A DNA stretch of 64,000 nucleotides. Source: Marsupella aquatica (taxonomy: Eukaryota; Marchantiophyta). Position numbers and translations under genes: made by a program. Where the stretch lies: positions 3,348,001 through 3,412,000 of the forward strand of contig OZ316896.1 in NCBI GenBank assembly GCA_973895155.1. The letters are read 5' to 3'. Below, one piece after another: positions 1 to 8,396 of the stretch (positions are counted from its first letter, which is position 1; each line of letters starts with the position of its first letter). The notes under the pieces are model-generated. The model saw only the letters and a program-made list of their open reading frames with translations. It did not search any database and was not told the origin of the DNA.

Positions 1-385
1 GAACAACGAACGCGTCTTCAGCACCCTCGAATATTTTAGCGAACAGCGTCCAAATCACCTTATCCAGTTCAGTCATTCTACTCGCCTTTTGCACGAAGAT
101 TATGTGGGAGTACGCATCCCTGACCTGCTTGAGAAAGCTTTTCAACTCAAGTTGCGCTTCCTCATGCGACCTGGTTCCGGACTCTGCTTCTCCAAGACCT
201 ATCGTGTCTACGACAGTCCAACCCCTTCCGGATTTTGTGATGATCTCTGAAGTGCACCCTGTCGGCGCGTCGCTGGCTGGAAACACCATCGGCTGCTCGA
301 TTCCTCCTGTCACAAGGACATTGGCAACAGTGGATTTTCCAGCGCCTGTTCTTCCGAACAGGACCACTCTCCTTTCTGAAGCCAT
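1..385 (-). CDS. Gene A, AIG1-type GTPase, N-terminal part (cut by window start)
   Basis: Holds codons 1-128 of the gene seen complete at 26778-27551; the rest lies before the window. The start codon is the ATG complementary to 383-385. The P-loop GRTGAGKS (residues 11-18) and the DTIG switch (60-63) are within this part. The sequence matches the complete copies, so the gene was intact up to the window edge. Confidence 0.88.
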   Translation of the reverse strand, partial: MASERRVVLFGRTGAGKSTVANVLVTGGIEQPMVFPASDAPTGCTSEIITKSGRGWTVVDTIGLGEAESGTRSHEEAQLELKSFLKQVRDAYSHIIFVQKASRMTELDKVIWTLFAKIFEGAEDAFVV

Positions 386-410
386 CGTGGTTCAAGCTGT
401 CCTGAAGCAA

Positions 411-551
411 TTTGTAAGCTTCACAAGACTGAGGCACTAGTTACTCCGACGAATGAAATTTGTAAGCTTCACAAGACTGAGGCACTAGTTACTCCGACGA
501 ATGAAATTTGTAAGCTTCTCATTCACATTAAGTTACTCCTACGAATGAAAC
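411..551 (-). repeat. 48-bp tandem repeat upstream of gene A
   Basis: Units start at 411, 459 and 507, each opening with TTTGTAAGCTTC. The first two are identical over 48 bp; the third is diverged and shortened. The array lies 26-166 bp upstream of the gene A start, between it and the palindromic TATA element, so it is probably in the 5' leader. Read on the minus strand, the diverged unit contains ATG directly followed by TGA (528-523), then a second ATG opening an 18-codon upstream ORF. The same array occurs at 27577-27717 and 54746-54886. Confidence 0.9.
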
Positions 552-552
552 C

Positions 553-570
553 TAATGTATATATACATTA
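553..570. promoter_or_regulatory. Palindromic TATA element between genes A and B
   Basis: TAATGTATATATACATTA is an 18-bp perfect palindrome with a TATATATA core at 558-565. It lies about 170 bp upstream of the gene A start codon, a plausible distance for a TATA box with a leader of roughly 140 nt. Its symmetry would allow binding in either orientation, but gene B's leader starts several hundred bases further right. Copies are at 27719-27736 and 54888-54905. Its function as the gene A TATA box is inferred from position. Confidence 0.5.
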
Positions 571-744
571 ACTTTCGCAATCACAAACAGAGTGGACATC
601 TTGGTCTTTCGCTGCTGTGATCCAAGTCAATATGGAGGTCAGTCCTCGCAGCTGTTCCGAGCCAGGGCTTTCCATCGCGCCCCTACTGTAGATGCTTTGG
701 CTTGGACGCGGGAATAGACTTTCTACAGCTTGAGAGAATAAACA

Positions 745-1005
745 GTACTCTGATTCCCATATTTGTTGCTCCGGTCAATTAGGACCTTTGAAAAAAAGGG
801 CCCGAAGAATGTACCCCTACTGGAGAAGGAAGCTTCCAAGCACGCGGCTGGAGCACCGCTATGTTCGTGGAATCAAACATTTTTCTGATTCCCATAATGG
901 GGTCTCTCCGCTCAATCTAACACGGAAAGGAAAAGAGCCCCCGAGCGGTGTACTACCAGAACCGTAGCCGGGAGCTTCCAAGCACGCGGCAGGAAGAGTA
1001 GATGC
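745..1005. promoter_or_regulatory. Duplicated promoter module upstream of gene B
   Basis: A module of about 135-142 bp occurs twice in imperfect tandem. Each copy opens with TGATTCCCAT (751-760 and 886-895) and ends with GCTTCCAAGCACGCGGC (832-848 and 974-990). The first copy includes GGAAGCTTCC, a perfect palindrome of the GAA-NN-TTC kind found in heat-shock elements. A diverged third copy lies at 18829-19215 upstream of an interrupted ORF, which suggests a shared regulatory unit. Equivalent modules are at 27911-28171 and 55080-55340. The regulatory role is inferred. Confidence 0.45.
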
Positions 1006-1291
1006 CATTACAAGTCTCACACGTTTTCAAATCGCCTTGTTTAGCTCACTATACCTTCGTCAGCTCCGCTCATGCTGTTTGTGTGTATTTCGTGGATTGA
1101 TTCGTTGGTCGATCACGCCTTCAGTATTGAGTCTTGTCCAAGCAACTAACTCTCTGTGATTGGTGCGCGTTTAAATGTTCATTTTCTGGTTTTGTTCCTC
1201 GGTGCGGTGCAACGTGCTGTGTGAAGGCGTGGTGTAGCCTGCTTGAGTACGTTTTCATGGAGTAAGATTTTGGCCAGGACTATTCTCACAT

Positions 1292-1654
1292 GTAAGTGCT
1301 GCTACACGATAGAGGCTACTAGCAATTGTCAGCGAGATGAAAATTTCTGGATCCACTACACTGTTGGACATCCTCAAGTCTCGATCGCTGTTTTGAAGTA
1401 ATTGCTAGTCGGAAAGTTGTTGAGACGGCATATCTGTTTAAATTTGCTCCTTGGTCAGAAGGATCGACAACACTGGGATCTTCGTCTAGGTGCGATATTT
1501 GAAATCAGCCATACGGTCAGCATCATACCCTATTGCCGGCTAGATCAATGTCTTCCCACTGTGAATCTTGAGCTAGTTAGTTGATTTGAAGAGACGCGAA
1601 TGTCACATCTTTTTGTAAAGAATAATGTGAACTTTTAATGGTTATTTCTTGCAG
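1292..1654 (+). other. Leader intron of gene B
   Basis: A strong donor GTAAGT at 1292-1297 and a pyrimidine-rich acceptor TTATTTCTTGCAG ending at 1654 define a 363-bp intron. Splicing joins a non-coding first exon to the exon that carries the whole gene B reading frame. In the frame that would join to codon CTA at 1655, the upstream exon has a stop at 1244 and no later ATG, so translation should begin at 1733. The first exon contains short upstream ORFs at 1175-1237 (20 codons) and 1257-1265 (ATG GAG TAA). Equivalent introns are at 28458-28820 and 55627-55989. Confidence 0.65.
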
Positions 1655-1732
1655 CTACTAGGAGGGGCAAACCAACTTAGCGAAGGACCTGAGCACGCCC
1701 CACACCTGTACTGTGGGGTGAATCAGCATGCC

Positions 1733-3172
1733 ATGGCCTTTGTACCGGTCATCCTGGTTGTCGGAGCTTATAGCAAGTACAAAGCTCATGTCTCAGAGGC
1801 CCTCGCCAAGCGTCATAGTGGAGGGGAAGTTCGAAGGACTGAGGCAGGGGTCGTAAATTATAGGACGGAAGGGAGGCCAGTAGTTGTCGAATCCACATCC
1901 TGGAATGTTAACCGAAAGATCATGGAAGGAAGAAACTTGACAGAAATTGTAGATGATTGGATTTCATCAAATATCTTGAACGAGCTGTTTGGCAAGTTGG
2001 TTTCCGTTGTGTGTGTGATAGATTTAACTTCGCTTCAGCACAAATGTAATCTTTCGAAATCGAAATTGCATAGACGTATATATGCTTGGCTCACTCTGCT
2101 GGCTGATATTTTCCTCAATTGTCGAGCAACGATTACAATAGTTGTGCGAATAAAGGGTAGCGAGAATGTCAGTACCAACACTACGAAGAATAGAATCAGA
2201 GAACTCCTTGTACAGGACGGATTTGAAGAGAGCAATATTGTTTTTCGTCGGCAAGTACCGAAGGTTGGGGAGGACCCAGAGATCCCCCTGACGCTTTCCG
2301 TTTTGACACCTAGAGAAGAGCTACATATTTCCAACCGGCCTGTCAAACTGATTTTGTTCGGGAGGACGGGCAGCGGCAAGTCAACTCTTGCTCAGATGCT
2401 TACCCTGCAAAAGCTCGACTCTTGTTCCAACGCTTTTCCTTCCAACTCAGGTGTCGATGGAAAGAGCCTTGGAGTCAAACATGGTCAGGGTAGAGGCTGG
2501 TACGTTGTTGATACGCCAGGTCTAGGAAAACCGTCAGAAAAACTTAGCTCCACATCCACACATCATCTCGCGATGAAGATGTTTGAAGAGATCCAGTTGA
2601 CCCACGGACTTTTCACTCATTTCATATACGTGAAAAAACGAGATCGCTTTGACACGCTGGACGACGAGATCTGGAGGTTCTTTATGCAAATTTTTGGAGA
2701 ACACATCAAAAGCAACTTCACTGTAGTGATTACTAATTCAGGCCAGGCCTGGGTGGAAACCCACATGGATGCTTTGCGGGAGAGTTTCACCGGTTGCGAA
2801 AGTTTTCTCAGCGCCGACTTCCCGACGATCGAGCCCGACGACAAAGAACTGGAGGAGGAAAACTGCAAGGTGCGAGTGGAATCTCTGAAGCAGCTCGAGG
2901 AAGGTCTTGCTATTCTAGGCAGACATCCGGTGGAATGTAACAAAACTAGACAGGTTTCTAAGACAACTGAGGGCCACGGTTTCCGTGAATCCGTCAGTTC
3001 GGTGAAAGATGCAACGAAACGTGCGGTAGGCAGAGCTCGAACAATTTCGGGGAAAGGTGCAACGAACCGTATGCGAGGCAGAGCTCTTTTTTCTACAGCC
3101 AAAGGCGTCGCAAATACTAATCCACGAGATGGGAACAAATGGAAGAGGATGTTCAAGAGTACTCGTCCCTAA
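1733..3172 (+). CDS. Gene B, two-domain AIG1-like protein: pseudo-GTPase plus GTPase (479 aa)
   Basis: The first in-frame ATG after the leader-intron acceptor is at 1733. Residues 1-190 look like a degenerate AIG1-type G domain. The P-loop position reads GAYSKYKA (11-18), keeping only the first glycine and the lysine; the G3 position reads VVVEST (50-55) in place of a DTxG motif; and a strand ITIVV precedes a G4-like RIKG (139-142). Residues about 204-400 form a second G domain with intact G1 GRTGSGKS (210-217), G3 DTPG (260-263) and the AIG1 conserved box near DTLDDEIW. Its G4 position is TNSGQAW (334-340), lacking the aspartate seen in gene A. The last 55 or so residues are strongly basic, with an internal repeat (ATKRAVGRAR, then ATNRMRGRAL), and could bind membrane lipid or nucleic acid. 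No membrane segment is clear. The second domain is a paralogue of divergent gene A. A nucleotide-dependent or scaffold role is inferred. Confidence 0.82.
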   Translation: MAFVPVILVVGAYSKYKAHVSEALAKRHSGGEVRRTEAGVVNYRTEGRPVVVESTSWNVNRKIMEGRNLTEIVDDWISSNILNELFGKLVSVVCVIDLTSLQHKCNLSKSKLHRRIYAWLTLLADIFLNCRATITIVVRIKGSENVSTNTTKNRIRELLVQDGFEESNIVFRRQVPKVGEDPEIPLTLSVLTPREELHISNRPVKLILFGRTGSGKSTLAQMLTLQKLDSCSNAFPSNSGVDGKSLGVKHGQGRGWYVVDTPGLGKPSEKLSSTSTHHLAMKMFEEIQLTHGLFTHFIYVKKRDRFDTLDDEIWRFFMQIFGEHIKSNFTVVITNSGQAWVETHMDALRESFTGCESFLSADFPTIEPDDKELEEENCKVRVESLKQLEEGLAILGRHPVECNKTRQVSKTTEGHGFRESVSSVKDATKRAVGRARTISGKGATNRMRGRALFSTAKGVANTNPRDGNKWKRMFKSTRP

Positions 3173-3499
3173 AACGGTCCCAAGTAGTTGCATTTCTACC
3201 TATCAGGCCAATTCCCAAACGTAACTTCAAAAACAGTGAGGTCCTCGTGCCTGATTCTTGTAGTGAGTTACTGTCACAAATATTACATACCCCCGTAGTT
3301 TTAGGTTGTCGTCGATGTACCTGGGAATCCTTCAAAGGTCCCAGCTCGGAAGAGCCTTGTAATTAAGAGCACAAATTGGAGATTGTCAGCTGTGTTCCCC
3401 CTATCCTAGAGGTTTGGGGCCTTTCTGATTTTGTAGGGGCCGTGAGATTTGGTTCTACACAAATGCACACGAAAGGCACGGGTGGCAGATTGTGCACAC

Positions 3500-3505
3500 A
3501 ATAAA
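3500..3505 (+). terminator. Candidate poly(A) signal of gene B
   Basis: AATAAA lies 328 bp past the gene B stop codon in A/T-richer sequence, a reasonable 3' UTR length. Equivalent sites are 30666-30671 and 57835-57840. No other evidence fixes the cleavage site. Confidence 0.4.
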
Positions 3506-5544
3506 AATGTAGAGCTTGCAAAATGTCGGAATCTGAGAGGAATTGTAGATGTTTATCGATGTTTGAAGAGTCTCAGTCTCCTAAAAGTTAACAGCGTTTT
3601 ATCTGAGTAACCAACTACTGGAAACGAAAATTGCCATGACGGTCTTGAAAGGTAGCCAGGGCGCAAGTGATTGCCTCTCAAGGAGCTTTGCAAACGATGT
3701 TACGCGCATTAAAGTGCTGAATCCCGAGATTTTAACTCTTCAGCACGTTCAAGGGTCAGTGCCGGGACAGTGCAATTGTCGAGCTGGAAATGTAGTAGAC
3801 CTTCAGGAAATTGAATGCCTCAAACAATGTCGACCTTCTGCGTGAAATCTGACAGTCTCATTCCCAAAAGTGCGTTAATGAACAAGAACCGTCTGGAACA
3901 TCTATAGAATTAATTATGCCTTTTGCGCTTCGGAAATTTCAGATTGCGCGCTGCTATAAGGAAAGCTCAGGTCATGGCAAAGAAGAGATTCAAGCCACGT
4001 GAACGCAATTAGTCATCCAGCTATTGGAGCCTCTCAAACCACCTCATTCCTGAGCTTTCCCTTTTCCTTGACCAAAATGTTAGGAGGCCGGGTCAAAATG
4101 CTAGGAGACCAGGTTTGTACTTGTCCGATAAATGAGGGATCTGGACCCCTACATCTGACATGTGTCACACCCCATCATCCCGGCCCCCTACCCACACCCT
4201 ACCCCAACCCGGCCCAACCCCAACCCAGCCCCTGCCCAGGCTTGTCCCAACAGGCTTGGGAATATAGGCAAATATACAACACCTCTTTTAGAGCCAACAA
4301 ATGACAAGTTGTAGTGTTGCTCATGTAGGATAACTGCTTGTGTTCGGACAATACAACAACTTGTCAGTCAATTCAAACCCAGATCATAGACCAAAAATAT
4401 GTGGTTCCCAAAAAAGTGACGGACTGGGTCACAGACCAAAAATATGTGGTTCTCACAAAAGTTCACCCAAAAATATGTTGTTCTCACAAAAGGTGACCGA
4501 GAGTAACTTTAGCTATCAATGTAGAGAGCAGACGTACCGTTTTCACACAATATGCATGAGTGCCCTTCCAGAATGGTTGGGAGCCCTTCAAGAATTGTCA
4601 GAGACCATTCTAAATGGATTCTGAAATTGTGGGTGCCCAAATTCAAGTCAAGTGATTAAACTCAATTAGTCATATTGAAACCCCAGCACTACAGCAAGCC
4701 AGAACCAGTTTCCACCTGAATTCAGTTCCTCCTCCATTGAGCCAAGCAGTCGTCCAAGCTGTAGCAACTTAACAAAGAACGGTACTCAAACAACCTTGAT
4801 TAATTTGCAGGGATGGTTCCCTTCTCCAGGATGAGCTTAGTTTTGTTCTCTAACAGCTCAGTGAAATCAATGAGAATAAATGATGACTGTAGGTTAGTTT
4901 TGCTAGCTTGAATGTTGGACTTTTTCCTGCTTTCCAAGATGTGATTCTGAACCGTCCATTGGGAAGATACAGCTGCTCTTCACTTTGAGTAGCAGTTATT
5001 TGTTCAACAAAAAAAGCTAAGCCTAGCTTGATGAACCTTAATCTAAGTAGATGGGCTGCATCACAACCTTAAAACCTGATTGCATAACACATTTCAAACC
5101 CAAATTTAACAACTTGGCAAAAATAGCAGGGCTGGTGATGTGAAATGATATTAAAGTTATGATTATCCATCCCAACAAGGGGTCTCCCTAATTGTTGTCA
5201 ATTTTTTCGGTTCAAAAATGGTGTGTTTAAGTTACAATAACAATCCTAAGGGTCTAGACCTTGGTGGTTGCACTACCCAGCATGGTTGCACTACCCAGTA
5301 TATATTTATTAAGTGCTTGGGAGATCACTTCAATCTGCACTTTCTCACATGTGTTGTCATATTACACACACTCCTCATATGCTAAGCCCAGATACCACAT
5401 GATTCACCTGGATAAGTGCAAGAAACTACTTTACATGTTTTCCTTGCTGTAACTGATTAAAGCACATGTGCTATTTTTATGTTTGGTGAGAGCTGACTAA
5501 TTGCAAGTATAAACAGTGCAAGTATAAACAGTGCATTCCCTAAC
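3506..5544. other. Non-coding stretch between gene B and the repeat cluster
   Basis: No convincing gene. A 69-codon ATG ORF at 3636-3845 resembles nothing I recognise and has no supporting context. Small direct repeats are present: a three-unit AACATA-type repeat around CCAAAAATATGTGGTTC at 4388-4497, GGTTGCACTACCCAG twice at 5266 and 5284, and GCAAGTATAAACAGT twice at 5503 and 5518. The C-rich tract at 4170-4240 is listed separately. Equivalent stretches follow in copies 2 and 3. Confidence 0.7.
4170..4240 (-). other. C-rich tract, G-quadruplex-type on the minus strand
   Basis: About ten runs of three to five C on the plus strand, spaced by one to five bases, give a minus strand with many G-runs such as GGGTTGGGGTTGGG. 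This fits the usual G-quadruplex pattern several times over. The copy 1 to copy 2 substitution at 4233 (T to G on the plus strand) falls inside it. Equivalents are 31336-31406 and 58505-58575. Confidence 0.6.
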
Positions 5545-5835
5545 TCTTGGGAATACCAAAGTTGAACCTGTGATCATCCGTCGAGGACCAATTTGGATTA
5601 TCTCTTGCTCCGGTCCAAGTTTTCTTTGGAATACCTTAGATGATACAGGGATCATGGTTGGTATTCCAGAACAAATTCTAGAATCCTTCAAACCGTCCTA
5701 GGTTGTGAATCTCAAAGATGATCTATCCATGATCACCGTTGGTATTCCAGCACATCTTTCAACCTCCTCGGATCCTTGTTCCTTTGGGGGGAATACCAAA
5801 TTTGATCCGGTGATCATCCTTTGCATTCCAATGCG
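5545..5835. repeat. Cluster of GGAATACC / TGATC semi-palindromic motifs
   Basis: Four related stretches combine GGAATACC (or its reverse complement GGTATTCC) with a TGATC-rich half palindrome: about 5545-5580, 5628-5668, 5718-5757 and 5789-5832. The second is itself an inverted repeat, GGAATACC at its left and GGTATTCC at its right, 41 bp overall. Both orientations occur. They resemble the units at 6365-6800. Equivalents start at 32711 and 59880. Confidence 0.6.
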
Positions 5836-5994
5836 AATTCCTGGTGATTTTGAATCTGGTGTAGGTATTCCTATATCCAATGCTCTCATCACGGACGAGA
5901 CTTGCTTTCTCTCTGTTCTAAATTGAACAAATGCTTCCAGGGATCCTAAAGGTGAGCCAATTTGACTTTGTTGACATGGAAAACTGAGTAGACG

Positions 5995-6213
5995 TCATTT
6001 ATCTGGTTTAGTGGGTGAGACGTAATATGAAGAAATGTCTTTGTCACTTCCCTCTGAATCGGAGTCTTTAATGTCTACTTGGGGCTCCACTTGCTCAGAG
6101 GGTGGAAGTTTGGCTTGCAAATGAGAAGGAATAAATCTATGAACAACCCCGGGGGAGGATTGGATGGAACTAGCAATGCTTTCTTCTGACTCAGAGCTAG
6201 ACATGGTTATCAT
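5995..6213 (-). CDS. Hypothetical acidic, serine-rich small ORF (72 aa)
   Basis: ATG-started ORF with a biased, protein-like composition: serine/glutamate runs (SSSESEESIASS) near the N-terminus and DSDSEGSDKD toward the C-terminus. It resembles an N-terminal or linker piece of a larger protein, perhaps from a mobile element, but I recognise no family. It lies between two clusters of the TGATC motif repeats. Preserved unchanged at 33161-33379 and 60330-60548, which is expected from the recent duplication and is not evidence of function. Confidence 0.25.
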   Translation of the reverse strand: MITMSSSESEESIASSIQSSPGVVHRFIPSHLQAKLPPSEQVEPQVDIKDSDSEGSDKDISSYYVSPTKPDK

Positions 6214-6364
6214 AAACCCTATACAACCAAGGTTTCCCCATAGGATGTGCCTCTACGACTGCTTAAATACTACAAAATTTTCAAAATCTTGAGCGCCCTA
6301 CAAATGAAAAATATGAAGGTCCTATGAAAGTGAAGCTCAAAATTTGATGATTGACCATGCTTTT

Positions 6365-6800
6365 ATAGTTTTGGGGTTGTGTTTGCCACATGGCATAGCT
6401 TGATTGGTTTTCACTAAGAGACAAAATATAGAAATGATCTGGTTTCCAGAATTTTGAGAGCATTATGATCCAGGTATCATGGTTGGGATTATACTCAATG
6501 TTTTGCTTCTAGTGACAAATGGACTGACCAGGTGTTTTGATAGGAGGTTTTTGTGTGTTCGCAATAATTATGATCCGTGTATCACGATTGTAATTCCTCT
6601 CAAGGTTTGGAGGATTGAAAAATAATTTAAAGCATGTTTTTGAAGATGTGTTTTGAGTTTGGGAACCCAATGATCCACTGATCACAGATTGAATTCCCCC
6701 CATTATTTTATGGGCTAGAAAATTATTTGTATTTTCAATGGGTAGTTTTGTGTATTGGCAACAATCCATGATCCGTGGATCATGGTTGGGATTAGGTTTG
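6365..6800. repeat. Degenerate ~100-bp tandem repeat with TGATCC..ATCA palindromes
   Basis: ATGATCC occurs at 6465, 6570, 6670 and 6768, spaced 105, 100 and 98 bp, each followed after four or five bases by ATCA and then a TTG-rich stretch leading to ATT. The best copy is CATGATCCGTGGATCATG, a perfect 18-bp palindrome at 6767-6784. The sequence before each motif is also related (TTTTGTGT..TTGGCAACA type). Equivalents are 33531-33966 and 60700-61135. Confidence 0.65.
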
Positions 6801-7020
6801 ATGGTTTGAATCGTGCAACAGTGTTGTTTAGTCGTGAGTCTTAGCTTAACTAGAAGTGAGTTAAAGTAACTGACTATGGATGTAACTGCACAGTTGCGTG
6901 GTAGTCCCTAAACCTTGGGTTCACATGACGATCAAATTTGGAGTTTTGGGTATCTTTTAATTCATAAATTATAACTGTTATTTCACTTGAAGAATCCGAG
7001 CTCATCTGAGACCATAATAT

Positions 7021-7302
7021 GTGACTCATTTTGGCTCATGTGACTTCATTGTGACTGAACATATTGTGACCCAGGCTGTGACCCTTGGAGTTGCAAAAGT
7101 TGAGACCAAAAAATAGAAGTCACTATTGATACTGGACATTGCGACTTGCTTGATACCCATTTGTGATTGATCTGTGACTCCATTATGGAGTCTAGCCTTG
7201 TTGATACGTGACTGCAATGTGACTTTAATTAGTCACAGGGTAAATCATGTCCATGACTTACTTGCCCTTAAGAGTGACTAGCTTGTGATCTTTTAGTGTC
7301 AC
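7021..7302. repeat. GTGAC/GTCAC motif cluster
   Basis: Twelve GTGAC or GTCAC pentamers occur in about 280 bp, nine as GTGAC, most preceded by T or A. Spacing is irregular (10 to 60 bp). It is either a decayed short tandem repeat or a cluster of binding sites. Equivalents are 34187-34468 and 61356-61637. Confidence 0.55.
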
Positions 7303-8396
7303 ATAATAAACCCTAATAAACACAACCATTTGGGTCTCTACATAGTCATGTTTATAAGTAATAAGGTTGAGATGAAATTTAGTGATTGAAGTTGTAACCA
7401 TGACTAATCCAATAATGGATTATAACAATTGTGTAACACTTCATAAGGAGAGATAGTCAATTCATGAGCACTCCACATTACAATACAAAAGAAAATTCAT
7501 GTTCATCATCACTTTAGAAGTATAACATATTAAATATATAATAAATAAACTTTATCTCATTTTTTGTACGCGAAGTTAGCATGCTTTATATCCATTGCTC
7601 TTTCTCACAGACTTCACTACACCCCCTTGCAAACAAGAGCCGACCACAAGCTTGAAAGAAGAAAGTTCAATTTTCATAAACCACAAAACCCAGTATGTCA
7701 GTTAGAAACATCAAAATCCAGTATTTCAGCTAGCAATTACAAGTTTCAAACTTCTGAAATAATATTTAGGGTATTTCAGACAAAAATTACAAGCCGTCTT
7801 AAACATACTGTACAATGGTCACATTAATGGTCTATTTCGACTAGGGCTTAAAAGTAGCTCTCATTGAGAGAGACTCTTCAATAGCATGTAGATTTAAATT
7901 TTTCTAAACTTTAGGCTCTCACTACCATTTCACAACCTTGCTGACGATCGTGTTGACTTGATGGTTCAAAACGTAGTTCTAATCATAACGTAGAATCATG
8001 GTGGATTAGCAAAAATGGATTGCAAGAACTTTATGTTGTGAGAAATCTCTGGAAATGATCCGTTTGAATTGGCTGAAATGGACGGCAGAGAGGTAGCATG
8101 GAGCGATGCTCCGGGCATGGATACGAGGAGGGCACTGTTCATTTGGGCGCGAGAGCATAGCAATCGGACAGACGTAGAAGCACCTTTATACTGACTGGGC
8201 AGCTGTGGTTTAGGTGTTGGACTGGCAAATGTCGAGGATGGGTTCTCAGGTGCTACTTAGCCAATTTCAGGATGCCTTCTCCCTCCACATCCTACAACTT
8301 CACAGCTCCAAAAAGTGAAAAGGCAACTGTCCTATGTATACACAATAAACATGTGGGAAGAGATGTGAACAACGCTTCCACTTGAAGCAAAGAGAA
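7303..8396. other. Non-coding, A/T-rich spacer before the MAM33-like gene
   Basis: I see no gene or strong repeat here. The sequence is A/T-rich around 7500-7560. It runs into the 3' flank of the minus-strand gene ending at 8397, so its right part may be that gene's 3' UTR. Equivalent spacers are 34469-35562 and 61638-62731. Confidence 0.6.

Noticed and set aside
1649-1732. Extension of gene B upstream to a non-ATG start at 1649
   Set aside because: 1649 is a TTG inside the intron acceptor TTTCTTGCAG; the first ATG is at 1733.
2617-3156. 179-codon minus-strand ORF opposite gene B
   Set aside because: Shadow of gene B; serine- and leucine-biased composition from reading the complementary strand.
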